A stretch of 64,000 bases of DNA from Micromonospora tarensis (GTDB lineage Bacteria > Actinomycetota > Actinomycetes > Mycobacteriales > Micromonosporaceae), in assembly GCF_016803395.1 (NCBI RefSeq), contig NZ_JAEVHL010000003.1:32048-96047 (forward strand). The letters are read 5' to 3'. Of this stretch, positions 53,401 to 61,273 are shown in pieces (within the stretch, counting starts at the first letter, position 1; the number at the start of each line of letters is the position of its first letter). The position numbers and the translations under genes are program-made. Under the pieces are notes generated by a model, which worked only from the letters and a program-made list of their open reading frames with translations, had not been told where the DNA came from and made no database searches.

Positions 53401-54090
53401 CTACTCGGCCGCCGGGCGGGTCCGCTTGGTGGCCCGGGGGAGCTTCGCCGAGGGGGTCTCGGCCGGCTTGGGCGCCTTCGGCGCGCGGGCGGCCTTCTTG
53501 ACGGCGGCCGGCTTGGCCTCGGCGATCTCGGCCACGTCGGCCGGGGTCGGCACCTCGGCCGGGGAGGCGGTCGGGGTGGTGACAGCCGCGGTGGCGGCCG
53601 GCGTCACCGCCTGGGTGGCCTCGATGTCGGCGTTGACCGTCTCGGCGGCCCCCAGCACGCCGGCGCCGACAACCCGCTCCCCCCGGGCGACCAGGGCGCC
53701 GTAGGCGGCGAACGCGCGCTCCTGAGCGGCCTGGGCACCGGCGATCACCAGGGCGGCGTTGCGGGTCGCGGCGGCACGCAGCTTGTCGAGGTCGGCGGCG
53801 TCGCGCAGCTTCGCCAGGTCGGCCGACTCGCGGAGCTTGGCCAGGTCGGCGGCGTCGCGGAGCTTGGCCAGGTCGGCCGACTCGCGGAGCTTGGCCAGGT
53901 CCAACGCGGCGGCCTTCTGGCGCAGCTCGAAGCCGGTCAGCACGGCCCGGCCGCCCAGGTCGGCGACGACGCGGGTGCCGAGGACACCGACCACTGCCGG
54001 CAGCTTGCGCAACTGCTCGATGGCCAGTTCGCCGGCGCCGGCGGCGGCGTAGATCGGGGCGGGGATGCGGTTGGTCTTCGGCTCGCTCAT
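53401..54090 (-). CDS. Heparin-binding hemagglutinin-like repeat protein
   Basis: 229 residues. N-terminal helix, then five 9-residue coiled-coil repeats DLAKLR(E/D)(S/A)A at residues about 64-108, a middle helix (QERAFAAYGALVARGERVVGAG), an Ala/Pro/Thr-rich linker and a Lys/Ala/Pro tail (KKAARAPKAPKPAETPSAKLPRATKRTRPAAE). Structure and gene order (HTH gene, this gene, DUF2516) match mycobacterial hbhA, a surface adhesin whose basic tail binds glycosaminoglycans. Adhesion in a non-pathogen is not implied; a role in lipid or cell-surface function is possible. ATG overlaps the upstream HTH gene stop by 4 nt. Confidence 0.85.
   Translation of the reverse strand: MSEPKTNRIPAPIYAAAGAGELAIEQLRKLPAVVGVLGTRVVADLGGRAVLTGFELRQKAAALDLAKLRESADLAKLRDAADLAKLRESADLAKLRDAADLDKLRAAATRNAALVIAGAQAAQERAFAAYGALVARGERVVGAGVLGAAETVNADIEATQAVTPAATAAVTTPTASPAEVPTPADVAEIAEAKPAAVKKAARAPKAPKPAETPSAKLPRATKRTRPAAE
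53767..53901. repeat. 27-bp tandem repeats in the hbhA-like gene
   Basis: Five units of 27 bp, alternating two variants (54-bp period), encode DLAKLRESA and DLAKLRDAA. The alternation suggests that a 54-bp block duplicated recently. Length polymorphism between strains is likely. Confidence 0.85.
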
Positions 54091-54626
54091 GACGTCTCCT
54101 TCTTCGGGGGGATGCTGGTGCTGTTCGGGGCGGGGGCGGTGCCCGCCTCGGTGCGGGCAACCGACTCGAGCACGGCCTCGGTCGGGGTGCCCTCGGCGGT
54201 GGTGGGGCCGGTGGCGGCCACATTGGCCAGGTCGGCGGTCGCGGTCGCGCTCGCGCCGGCGGCCTCGGTTTGCGCTTCGGCCAGCCGGGTGTTCTCCCGG
54301 CGGAACGTCTCGTAGATCTGACTGAGCGACTGCTTCTGGGCCATCGTCAGGTCGGCGTCCACGGCGATGGCGGCGAGGACCCCGTGGCCCTCCTTGTCGT
54401 CGAGCAGGCCGGCGCGCAGGTACATCGCGGGCGTGGAGACCCGCAGCGCGCTCGCCAGTTGCTGGAGCACCTCGGCGCTGGGCTTACGGAGGCCGCGCTC
54501 GATCTGGCTGAGGTACGGGTTGCTCACCCCGGCCTGTTCGGCGAGCTGCCGCAGCGAGATCTTGGCGTTGCGGCGGAGATCGCGGATGAACCCGCCGACA
54601 TCGGGAAGGTCCTTCGGGGTGGCCAT
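54087..54626 (-). CDS. XRE-like helix-turn-helix regulator of the hbhA-type operon
   Basis: 179 residues, counterpart of Rv0474. HTH_3 domain LRRNAKISLRQLAEQAGVSNPYLSQIERGLRKPSAEVLQQLASAL (about residues 14-60), then a helical segment (SLSQIYETFRRENTRLAEAQTEA) and a Ala/Thr-rich tail. ATG at 54626 has TAGCGT at 54634-54639, 7 nt upstream (leaderless). A GCAAGC inverted repeat array lies just upstream and may be its operator. Divergent from the hydrolase at 54740. Confidence 0.92.
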   Translation of the reverse strand: MATPKDLPDVGGFIRDLRRNAKISLRQLAEQAGVSNPYLSQIERGLRKPSAEVLQQLASALRVSTPAMYLRAGLLDDKEGHGVLAAIAVDADLTMAQKQSLSQIYETFRRENTRLAEAQTEAAGASATATADLANVAATGPTTAEGTPTEAVLESVARTEAGTAPAPNSTSIPPKKETS

Positions 54627-54658
54627 GGGTGCGACGCTAACCGGCCGCGCTAGCTCCT

Positions 54659-54688
54659 GCAAGCAAAATGCTTGCCATAGTTAGCAAG
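54659..54688. promoter_or_regulatory. GCAAGC/GCTTGC inverted repeats between divergent genes
   Basis: GCAAGCA-AAA-TGCTTGC (54659-54675) followed by GCAAG (54684-54688), which pairs with CTTGC (54671-54675) across 8 nt: three alternating half-sites. It lies 33 bp upstream of the XRE-like gene start. Probable autoregulatory operator. Confidence 0.6.
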
Positions 54689-54739
54689 GTCTCAGCATCA
54701 CGTTTGCGCGCCGTCCGCCCGATCCGTACGGTCCGATCC

Positions 54740-55537
54740 GTGCACAAGATCGCAGTCAATGGAGCAAGCATCGCGTACGACGAGGCCGGCAGCGGTTCAC
54801 CCGTCGTTCTGCTGCACGCCGGAATCGCCGACCGGCGGATGTGGCGCGGACAGCTGCCCGCGCTCGCGGCCCGGCACCGGGTGATCGCCCCGGACCTTCG
54901 CGGCTACGGAGACTCGGAGCTGCCCACCACCCCGTTCGCGCACCACGACGACGTGGTCGGGCTGCTGGACGCGCTCGACCTGCCCCGGGCCGCCCTGGTC
55001 GGCTGCTCCTTCGGTGGATCGGTCGCCATCGACACCGCGCTGGCCCACCCCGACCGGGTGAGCGCGCTCGCGCTGTTCGACACCGCCGTCTCCGGCAACG
55101 AGTGGTCCGAGGAGGCGAACGACCTCTGGGACGAGCTGGTCGGCGAGGTCGACCCCGACGACTTCGTCGCCGGCGCGGCGGGCGAGGTGCGGTTCTGGGT
55201 GGTCGGCCCGGGACGTCAGCCGGCGGACGTCGACCCCGAGCTGATCGCGTTCGCCCAGCAGATGGATCAGCGTGCCCTCGCCGCCGAGCTGGCGCTCGGG
55301 GCCGTCGAGGTGGGAGAGCTGACGCCACCGGCGATCGACCGTCTCGGTGAGCTGAAGGTGCCCGTCCTGGTCACCGCCGGCGCCGCGGACGTGCCGGACA
55401 TCAGTCGGCTCGCCGACCGGATCGCCGCCGAGGTCCCCGGGGCGGTACGACTGCCCGACGTGCCGGACGCCGCACACCTGCTGCCGCTGGAGCGCCCGGA
55501 GCCGGTCAACGCGGCAGTGCTCGCCTTCCTGAACTGA
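54740..55537 (+). CDS. Alpha/beta hydrolase fold protein
   Basis: 265-residue hydrolase. Full triad pattern: oxyanion HAG (VVLLHAGIADRRMW), nucleophile GCSFGGSVAI (Ser at about residue 95), acid in VLVTAGAADVPD, His in PDAAHLLPLERPEPV. GTG at 54740 has TACGGT at 54727-54732, 7 nt upstream (leaderless). It looks like an esterase or epoxide-hydrolase-like enzyme; the substrate is unknown. Divergent from the XRE-like gene and sharing its upstream region. Confidence 0.9.
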   Translation: MHKIAVNGASIAYDEAGSGSPVVLLHAGIADRRMWRGQLPALAARHRVIAPDLRGYGDSELPTTPFAHHDDVVGLLDALDLPRAALVGCSFGGSVAIDTALAHPDRVSALALFDTAVSGNEWSEEANDLWDELVGEVDPDDFVAGAAGEVRFWVVGPGRQPADVDPELIAFAQQMDQRALAAELALGAVEVGELTPPAIDRLGELKVPVLVTAGAADVPDISRLADRIAAEVPGAVRLPDVPDAAHLLPLERPEPVNAAVLAFLN

Positions 55538-55571
55538 GCTGCGGACCGGGCCGGAGGACATGCCGTTGTGA

Positions 55572-55621
55572 CGAGCGCCATACCTCACAGTCATATTCAT
55601 ACCTGTGAGGTATGGCGCTCG
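55572..55621. repeat. Perfect long inverted repeat (19-bp arms) between convergent genes
   Basis: CGAGCGCCATACCTCACAG (55572-55590) pairs perfectly with CTGTGAGGTATGGCGCTCG (55603-55621) around a 12-nt AT-rich loop. It is more AT-rich than all neighbouring DNA. Positioned between the stop codons of two convergent genes. It may be a bidirectional terminator, or a mobile or REP-like palindrome. Confidence 0.9.
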
Positions 55622-55669
55622 ATCAGAAGGGTGTCTCTGCCCTCGGCAGCCCGCACCACCGGTGCGCGG

Positions 55670-56629
55670 TCACCAGAGTGGGCGGACCGCCCCGACCGGA
55701 ACGCCGCCGCCGAAGAGCGGCACCTCGGCGTACTCGGTCAGCACCGGCGCGTCCACGCCCAGCCGGCGCAGCGCGGACACCAGCACCGGCATCCGGGCCC
55801 GATCGGCGCCGTCGTCAATCTTGAGCGCGACAGCGCCGACTCCCGGCAACGCCACCGCGATCACACCCTCGGCGCCGACCTTGGCCAGCAGGCCCGGGAT
55901 GCCGCGCATCAACCGGGTGTCGTCGGCCTGGGTGCCACCGACGATCTCCGGGTACCCGCGCATGGCGTCGGCCACCGTGCGCGGCACCGAGCCGGGCTCG
56001 GCGTCGACCAGCCGGAGATACGCGCCGGCCAGCCCGGTCAGCGACACCGCGAGCACCGGGGCGCCGCAGCCGTCCACGCCCACCGCAGCGGCCTGCTCGC
56101 CGGTGAACTCCTCGATGGCGGCCCGCAACCGCTGCTGTAGCGGGTGCTCCGGCCGCCAGTAACCCGCCAGCGGCCAGCCGGCGGCCTCGCAGGTCAGCAG
56201 CATCCCGCTGTGCTTACCGGAGCAGTTCATCTGGGTCCGGGTCGGCCCGCCACCGGCGCGCAGCACCGCCTCCCGGGCCGCCACGCCCACCGGCAGGTCG
56301 GGCGGGCAGTGCAGCGCCGACGCGTCCAGCCCGGCGCGCTCCAGCAACGCACCGACCCGGGCCAGGTGGAAGTCCTCACCCGCATGACTCGCCGACACCA
56401 ACGCCACGTCGGCCGGGTCGGTCAACGCCAGGCCGGCCCTCAGCATCCCGATCGCCTGCATCGGCTTGCTCGCCGAACGGGGGAAGACCGGCGAGGTCAC
56501 ATCCCCGGCGGACGCCACCACCGAACCGGCGGCGTCCAACACCACCACCGAGCCGCGGTGGGCGCCCTCCACGAACTCCGAACGGACCACCTCGGCGAGC
56601 GGCGCGCCACCCTCGTACGTCTTCGTCAC
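55670..56629 (-). CDS. Asparaginase (AnsA-like, PF06089 family)
   Basis: 319-residue protein of the asparaginase II family: VVLDAAGSVVASAGDVTSPVFPRSASKPMQAI, MNCSGKHSGMLLTCEAAGW, DGCGAPVLAVSLTGLA, and GTQADDTRLM. These motifs define the family, distinct from bacterial type I/II L-asparaginases. Supplies aspartate and ammonia from asparagine. GTG at 56629 has TACCGT at 56637-56642, 7 nt upstream (leaderless). Confidence 0.92.
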   Translation of the reverse strand: MTKTYEGGAPLAEVVRSEFVEGAHRGSVVVLDAAGSVVASAGDVTSPVFPRSASKPMQAIGMLRAGLALTDPADVALVSASHAGEDFHLARVGALLERAGLDASALHCPPDLPVGVAAREAVLRAGGGPTRTQMNCSGKHSGMLLTCEAAGWPLAGYWRPEHPLQQRLRAAIEEFTGEQAAAVGVDGCGAPVLAVSLTGLAGAYLRLVDAEPGSVPRTVADAMRGYPEIVGGTQADDTRLMRGIPGLLAKVGAEGVIAVALPGVGAVALKIDDGADRARMPVLVSALRRLGVDAPVLTEYAEVPLFGGGVPVGAVRPLW

Positions 56630-56723
56630 GAGCTGGACGGTACCGACGACGCCGGGGTGCCCGACAGCGGGGTGACCAGGCGATCCACCGCTCGGGTGAC
56701 AGGGGTGCGGGTCGGGGCCGGCC

Positions 56724-57551
56724 TTACCGCCCGAGCAGGGCGCGGGCCTCGGTGGTGGTCAATGGCGGACGCTGGGCGAGCTGGGCGAAACCCACCGCGC
56801 GGGCGACCAGTTGCATGTTGGACTCGACCGGGCGGCCCTTCGCGTACGTCACGGTGTCTTCCATGCCGACCCGCAGGTGCCCGCCGGTCGACAGCGCGGC
56901 CAGCATGACCGGAATCGTGCTGCGGCCGATTCCGGTGGCCGAGAAGGTGGTGCCCTCGGGCAGGTCACGCAGCATCCGGTGGGCCGCGACCAGCGTCTCG
57001 GTGCTGCCCGGCATGCCACCCGGCACACCCATCACGAAGTCGACGTGCACGTGCCCGCCGGCCGGCAGCCCGTACTTGCCGAGCAGCCGCTGCAACGCGG
57101 ACAGGTGGCCGAGGTCGAAGATCTCGTACTCCGGCACGATCCCGCGCTCCTGCATCCGGGTGTGCAGGTCGACGATGAACTCCCAGCGGTTGAGGAAGAC
57201 GTCGTCACCGAAGTTGACAGTGCCCATGGTGCACGAGGCCATGTCCGGCCGCGCGTCGAGGACGGCGAGCCGGGCGGCCTCCGGGTCGGTCACCGCGCCG
57301 CCGGAGGAGAGCTGCACGATCAGGTCGGTGCTCTCCCGCAGCGCCGCGACCGTGTCGGCCAGCCGCACCGGGTCGAGGGTCGGCCGGGCCTCGTCGTCGC
57401 GGATGTGGACGTGGATCACGGCGGCGCCGAGCGCCTCGCACTCCTTGGCGGTGAGCAGCAGCTCGTCGAGGGTCACCGGCAGCGCCGGCACCTCCGCCTT
57501 GGCCGACTCAGCGCCGGTCGGGGCCACCGTGATCAACGTCCCTGTCGTCAT
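56724..57551 (-). CDS. 3-keto-5-aminohexanoate cleavage enzyme family (BKACE)
   Basis: 275-residue zinc-dependent TIM barrel protein cleaving a beta-keto acid with acetyl-CoA. Seen: AVIHVHIRDDEARP (two His and Asp, metal ligands), TDLIVQLSSGG, SCTMGTVNF, HVHVDFVMGVPGGMPG and GHLRVGMEDTVTYAKGRP. The family has many substrates; the true one is unknown. ATG at 57551 has TAGGAT at 57559-57564, 7 nt upstream (leaderless). Confidence 0.93.
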   Translation of the reverse strand: MTTGTLITVAPTGAESAKAEVPALPVTLDELLLTAKECEALGAAVIHVHIRDDEARPTLDPVRLADTVAALRESTDLIVQLSSGGAVTDPEAARLAVLDARPDMASCTMGTVNFGDDVFLNRWEFIVDLHTRMQERGIVPEYEIFDLGHLSALQRLLGKYGLPAGGHVHVDFVMGVPGGMPGSTETLVAAHRMLRDLPEGTTFSATGIGRSTIPVMLAALSTGGHLRVGMEDTVTYAKGRPVESNMQLVARAVGFAQLAQRPPLTTTEARALLGR

Positions 57552-57574
57552 GCCGGCGATCCTAGACGCCCCGG

Positions 57575-58687
57575 TCAGGACGGGTCGATCGCCGCCGCGG
57601 TCTCGCCGACCAGCAGTGCGGCGTCGTCCGGAACGTTCCGCTTGAGCACCGCGAGGGCGACCTGGCCCAGCTCGTGGTGCAGCACGGCGGTGCCCACGAA
57701 ACCGACCGCCCGCCCGTCGAGTGTCACCGGCGTACCGGCCGTCGGCGGCTGGTCGGTGGTCACCCCGTCCAGGTGCAGCAGTACGAGCCGGCGCGGCGGC
57801 CGGCCCATGTTGTGCACCCGGGCCACCGTCTCCTGGCCCCGGTAGCAGCCCTTGTCCAGGTGCACCGCCGGTGCGATCAGGTCCACCTCCGCCGGGATGG
57901 TCCGGTGGTCGGTGTCCACCCCGACCCGGGGCCGCCGGGCGGCCACCCGGATCGCCTCGTACGCCCAGAGCCCCGCGACCGGCACCCCGGCGCCGCGCAG
58001 CTCCGCCACCACCTGGTCCATCGCCGACCGGGGCACCAGCAGGTCCACCCCGATCGGGCCACGTCGGGCCCAGCCGCCGATCGGCAACGGCCGCACGTCG
58101 TACCGCACGCTCGCCCGGGGCGGCACGGCGCCGGCGGCGAACTTCGGACCGGGCACCGCGACCAGGTCCGGTTCGGCGAGCCCGGTCACGCCGAGCGTGC
58201 CCAGCGCCTCCGTCGCCGCCGGCCCGACCAGCGACAGCAGCGCCCGCTCGGCGGTCGCGTCACGTGGTTCGACCTTGCTGAAGAAGCGCATCTTCTCCAG
58301 GTACGCCAGCAGGCCGGCGGTCGCCCCCGGCTCGGTGTCCAGCCAGGCGGTCTCGCCGTCCTCCGCGACCACCGCGTGCTGCTCGACGTGGCCGTGCGGC
58401 GACAGCACGAGGAGTTCGGTGCCCTCGCCCGCGGCCAGCGAGGTCAGGTGCTGCGAGGTGATCGTGTGCAGCCAGCCGGCCCGCTCGTCGCCGGGGACCG
58501 CGACGACCCCCCGGTGTGACCTGTCGACCAGACCGACAGCGGTGTCGAGGGTGCGCTGCTCGCGCAGCGGGTCGCCGTAGTGCGCGGCCACCCCCCGCAC
58601 CCCGGCCGCGACGTGCGCCGGATCCGGCTGGTCACGGCTGGCCTCGTCGATGCTCTCGACAGCCACCGCGCCCGCGATGTCGATCAT
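57575..58687 (-). CDS. Folate-binding protein YgfZ (GcvT-like)
   Basis: 370-residue tetrahydrofolate-binding protein for Fe-S cluster assembly or repair. The signature KGCYRGQETVARVHNMG carries the conserved Cys. The N-terminal GcvT fold reads RGVVAVPGDERAGWLHTITSQHLTSL. The ATG overlaps the upstream Fur gene stop (ATGA), so the two are coupled: a metalloregulator and an Fe-S maintenance protein in one operon. Confidence 0.93.
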   Translation of the reverse strand: MIDIAGAVAVESIDEASRDQPDPAHVAAGVRGVAAHYGDPLREQRTLDTAVGLVDRSHRGVVAVPGDERAGWLHTITSQHLTSLAAGEGTELLVLSPHGHVEQHAVVAEDGETAWLDTEPGATAGLLAYLEKMRFFSKVEPRDATAERALLSLVGPAATEALGTLGVTGLAEPDLVAVPGPKFAAGAVPPRASVRYDVRPLPIGGWARRGPIGVDLLVPRSAMDQVVAELRGAGVPVAGLWAYEAIRVAARRPRVGVDTDHRTIPAEVDLIAPAVHLDKGCYRGQETVARVHNMGRPPRRLVLLHLDGVTTDQPPTAGTPVTLDGRAVGFVGTAVLHHELGQVALAVLKRNVPDDAALLVGETAAAIDPS

Positions 58688-59112
58688 TTGTGGTCCCCGT
58701 TCTCGCAACGTCCGCAGACGCCGAAGAGTGACACGTGCCCGATGTCCACCCGGAACCCGCGCTGCGCGGCCAACTGGTCGACGAGGGGGCCGAGCAGCTC
58801 CGGATCGATCTCGTCGATCGCGCCACAGTCCCGGCAGACCAGGTGGACGTGTTGGTGCTCACCCGCCGCGTGGTAGGTCGGCGAGCCGTGCGACAGGTGG
58901 GTGTGGGTCACCAGGCCGAGCCGTTCGAGCAGCTCCAGCGTGCGGTAGATGGTGGTGATGTTGACGCCGGCAGCGACCTCCCGGACGGCGGTGTGCACCT
59001 GCTCCGGGGTGGCGTGCCCCAGATCGAGCACCGCCTGGAGGACGAGCTGCCGCTGGGCTGTCAGCCGCAGCCCACGGGCCCGGAGCATTTCCGCGAGGGA
59101 GGATTCGGACAC
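58684..59112 (-). CDS. Fur-family metal-responsive repressor
   Basis: 142 residues. Winged helix (LRLTAQRQLVLQAVLDLGHATPEQVHTAVREVAAGVNITTIYRTLELLERLGLV), metal sites HQHVHLVCRDCG and VCGRCENGDHK, two CxxC pairs for the structural zinc. Whether it senses iron, zinc or peroxide cannot be told. GTG at 59112 has TATGAT at 59119-59124, 6 nt upstream (leaderless). The 70-bp gap to divergent pabC carries both start regions. Confidence 0.93.
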   Translation of the reverse strand: MSESSLAEMLRARGLRLTAQRQLVLQAVLDLGHATPEQVHTAVREVAAGVNITTIYRTLELLERLGLVTHTHLSHGSPTYHAAGEHQHVHLVCRDCGAIDEIDPELLGPLVDQLAAQRGFRVDIGHVSLFGVCGRCENGDHK

Positions 59113-59181
59113 CGTCCGATCATAGTTCGGTCGCCCGACTGGTTCGTGCCGCGCGATCGACCGCCACTACGCTCGGTGGTC

Positions 59182-60060
59182 ATGGTGAGGTCGCCCGTCG
59201 GGGACGCCACGGGCAGCCCGTCCGCACGGATCGCCGTGCTCGGGCGCGGCCCGGTCCCGGTTAGCGACCCCGTGCTCCGCGGTGACGACCTCGGTGTGCT
59301 CCACGGCGACGGCATCTTCGAGACCATGCACCTGCGGGACGGTCGGCCGTGGCTGCGCGACGAGCACCTGGCCCGCCTGATCGCGGCGGCCACCACCGTA
59401 GAGCTGGCCCTGCCCCCGACCGTCGCGCTGATCGACCTGCTGGACGAGGTACGGGCCGGCTGGCCGGCCCAGGTGGAGGGGGGACTTCGGCTGCTCTGCA
59501 CGCGGGGCCCGGAGGCTGGCGGCCCGCCGACCGTCTTCGCCACGCTGGCCGAGGTGCCGGCGTCCTCCCGGGCGGCCCGGCGCGACGGCATCGGGGTGGC
59601 CACCCTGTCGCTGGGGGTGCCCGCCGCGGCCCGCACCGAGCTGAGCTGGCTGCCCGCCGGCATCAAGTCCACGTCGAGCGCGGTCAACAGCGCCGCCCGC
59701 CGCTGGGCCCGCCGGGCCGGCGTGGACGACGTGCTCTGGATCTCCTCCGACGGTTACGCCCTGGAGGGGCCGATCGCCAATGTGGTGTGGCTCACCGGCG
59801 ACACGCTCTGCACGGTGCCGGCCGCCGCCACCGGCATCCTGCCCGGCACGACAGTGGCCTGGCTGCTCGCCCACGCCGGCGAGCTGGGCCTGGCCACGGT
59901 TGAACGGATGGTCACGCCGGCCGAGCTGCACGCCGCCGACGGGGTCTGGTTCAGCTCGTCCGTACGCGGGCTCGTCGAGGTCCACACGCTCGACGGGGTG
60001 CGTCGGGCTCGCTGCCCGCGCACCCCCGCCCTGCAAGCCCTGCTGGGTTTTCCCGGCTAG
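59182..60060 (+). CDS. pabC: Aminodeoxychorismate lyase / class IV aminotransferase
   Basis: 292-residue PLP enzyme of fold type IV. Seen: VLRGDDLGVLHGDGIFETMHLRDGRPW at the N-terminus; Lys in LPAGIKSTSSAVNSAARRWA as the PLP Schiff base; ALEGPIANVVWLTGD and TGILPGTTVAWLL. Fits 4-amino-4-deoxychorismate lyase (p-aminobenzoate for folate), though branched-chain-type or D-amino-acid transaminases share the fold. ATG at 59182 has TACGCT at 59168-59173, 8 nt upstream (leaderless). It abuts the nitrobindin gene tail-to-tail, with no gap. Confidence 0.88.
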   Translation: MVRSPVGDATGSPSARIAVLGRGPVPVSDPVLRGDDLGVLHGDGIFETMHLRDGRPWLRDEHLARLIAAATTVELALPPTVALIDLLDEVRAGWPAQVEGGLRLLCTRGPEAGGPPTVFATLAEVPASSRAARRDGIGVATLSLGVPAAARTELSWLPAGIKSTSSAVNSAARRWARRAGVDDVLWISSDGYALEGPIANVVWLTGDTLCTVPAAATGILPGTTVAWLLAHAGELGLATVERMVTPAELHAADGVWFSSSVRGLVEVHTLDGVRRARCPRTPALQALLGFPG

Positions 60061-60648
60061 TCAGCCGCCCACCCGGACGAGTCGGGCGGAGAGGTGCGGG
60101 CTGAGCCCGTGCCCCATGGCGGCCATCTCCTGCGCGTAGAGCAGCGCACCCTCGACGATGCCGAAGAGTCGGTGCCCGCCGGTGACCTCCTTGGCGGTCG
60201 GCGTCCGGATCACCGCGTCGGTGGCGAACTCGACCTGGGTGCCGGTGCGCTTGCCCAGGTGCAGCTCCATCACCCCGGTCGGGGTGGTCAGCAGCGCCTC
60301 CAACTCGTCGGTGGCCCGACCGTCCACCAGCACCGGCCGCCACCAGCCGACCTCCCGGCCGGCCGGCCGGACCGGCTTGCTCTGCTCGTCGAGGATCCAG
60401 GCCCGCGACTCGTAGTGCAGGAACGGTCGGCCGTCGTGGCTGATCCGGATCTCCTGCGCGTAGTCGAAGTCGTCGATGGTGGGGAAGCCGCCCTTGCCCC
60501 GACCACGCCACAGGCCGATGTACGGCAGCAGACCGTCCAGCGCGGGGTGCAGCTTCGGCCCGACCCGCAGGTCGTAACTCTCCTCGAACGGGTACTCCTC
60601 GACCGGCGGCGCGTTCAGCCACGGCGGCTGCAGCGGGTTCTCGCTCAC
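60061..60648 (-). CDS. Nitrobindin-like (FABP-like, DUF1794) haem protein
   Basis: 195-residue beta-barrel protein of the nitrobindin family. Seen: LLPYIGLWRGRGKGGFPTIDDFDYAQEIRISHDGRPFLHYESRAWIL (GxWxGxG) and the C-terminal HLFG-type segment GGHRLFGIVEGALLYAQEMAAMG. Ferric haem in this fold isomerises peroxynitrite. GTG at 60648 has AAGG 8 nt upstream. A 47-bp dispersed repeat lies 12 nt upstream of the start. Shares its upstream region with a 34-residue membrane protein gene. Confidence 0.9.
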   Translation of the reverse strand: MSENPLQPPWLNAPPVEEYPFEESYDLRVGPKLHPALDGLLPYIGLWRGRGKGGFPTIDDFDYAQEIRISHDGRPFLHYESRAWILDEQSKPVRPAGREVGWWRPVLVDGRATDELEALLTTPTGVMELHLGKRTGTQVEFATDAVIRTPTAKEVTGGHRLFGIVEGALLYAQEMAAMGHGLSPHLSARLVRVGG

Positions 60649-60660
60649 CAGGCAACCTTC

Positions 60661-60707
60661 GTTCGCGACTGCGGGGCTCGCAGACCCGGCTCACTCCTCG
60701 CGCTCAC
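60661..60707 (-). repeat. Dispersed 47-bp stop-codon repeat, copy B
   Basis: Gapless match to 12342-12388 (41 of 47). Read on the minus strand it starts GTGAGCGCGAGGAGTGAGCC, and its TGA is the stop codon of the 34-residue membrane protein. The nitrobindin start is 12 nt beyond its end. An inner stem TGCG-agccc-CGCA can form. Confidence 0.75.
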
Positions 60708-60808
60708 CAGCGTCCTCTCGACATGCGTACGGCAAGGTAGACCAGGCCACCGGCGAGCCCGCCCAGGCCGGCGACCAGCAGGCTGACGAACCCGATCTCG
60801 GTAACCAT
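60704..60808 (-). CDS. 34-residue membrane protein
   Basis: MVTEIGFVSLLVAGLGGLAG then GLVYLAVRMSRGRW: one transmembrane helix with a basic cytosolic tail. Too short for ordinary gene callers, but a perfect leaderless element, TAGGAT (60816-60821) 7 nt before the ATG, supports it. Its stop codon is inside the dispersed repeat. Conserved in related actinobacteria as far as recalled; function unknown. Confidence 0.7.
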   Translation of the reverse strand: MVTEIGFVSLLVAGLGGLAGGLVYLAVRMSRGRW

Positions 60809-60815
60809 CCCGACC

Positions 60816-60825
60816 ATCCTATGCT
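60816..60825. promoter_or_regulatory. Overlapping divergent -10 elements
   Basis: TAGGAT (minus strand, 60816-60821) for the 34-residue gene and TATGCT (plus strand, 60820-60825) for the DsrE-like gene share two bases. Each lies 7 nt from its start codon, so a single 10-bp core may drive two leaderless transcripts, and the two polymerases cannot bind at once. Confidence 0.75.
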
Positions 60826-60832
60826 GGGCCAC

Positions 60833-61195
60833 ATGGCCCGCACTCTCGTCGTCAAGGCCACCGCGGGGGCGGACGCCCCGGAGCGGTGCGCGCAGGCATT
60901 CACTGTCGCGGCGACGGCGGTGGCGGCCGGAGTGGACGTCTCGCTCTGGCTGACCGGTGAGTCGACCTGGTTCGCGTTGCCCGGCCGCGCGCAGGAGTTC
61001 GAGCTGCCGCACTCCGCGCCGCTGGCCGAGCTGCTGCACGTCATTCTGACCAGTGGTCGGGTGACCGCCTGCACCCAGTGCGCGGCCCGACGGGAGATCG
61101 GCCCGGACGACGTACTCCCGGGGGTCCGGATCGCGGGTGCCGCGGTCTTCGTCGAGGAGGCGTTGGCCGAGGGCGCGCAGGCACTCGTCTACTGA
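60833..61195 (+). CDS. DsrE-like sulfur-relay family protein
   Basis: 120-residue DsrE/DsrF-like protein (VVKATAGADAPERCAQAFTVAATAVAAGVDVSLWLTGESTW). The usual active-site Cys region is FALPGRAQEFELPHSAPLAELLHVI, then TACTQCAARREI with two cysteines. Sulfur transfer is possible but not shown. TATGCT at 60820-60825, 7 nt before the ATG, marks a leaderless start. The 61196-61273 gap has no gene. Confidence 0.85.
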   Translation: MARTLVVKATAGADAPERCAQAFTVAATAVAAGVDVSLWLTGESTWFALPGRAQEFELPHSAPLAELLHVILTSGRVTACTQCAARREIGPDDVLPGVRIAGAAVFVEEALAEGAQALVY

Positions 61196-61273
61196 CCGCC
61201 AGGCGGGTCGGGTCGTCGTGGGCGGAGTGCCGATACCGACCCGACATCTCGGGCAGCTGCCTACGATTCGGAT

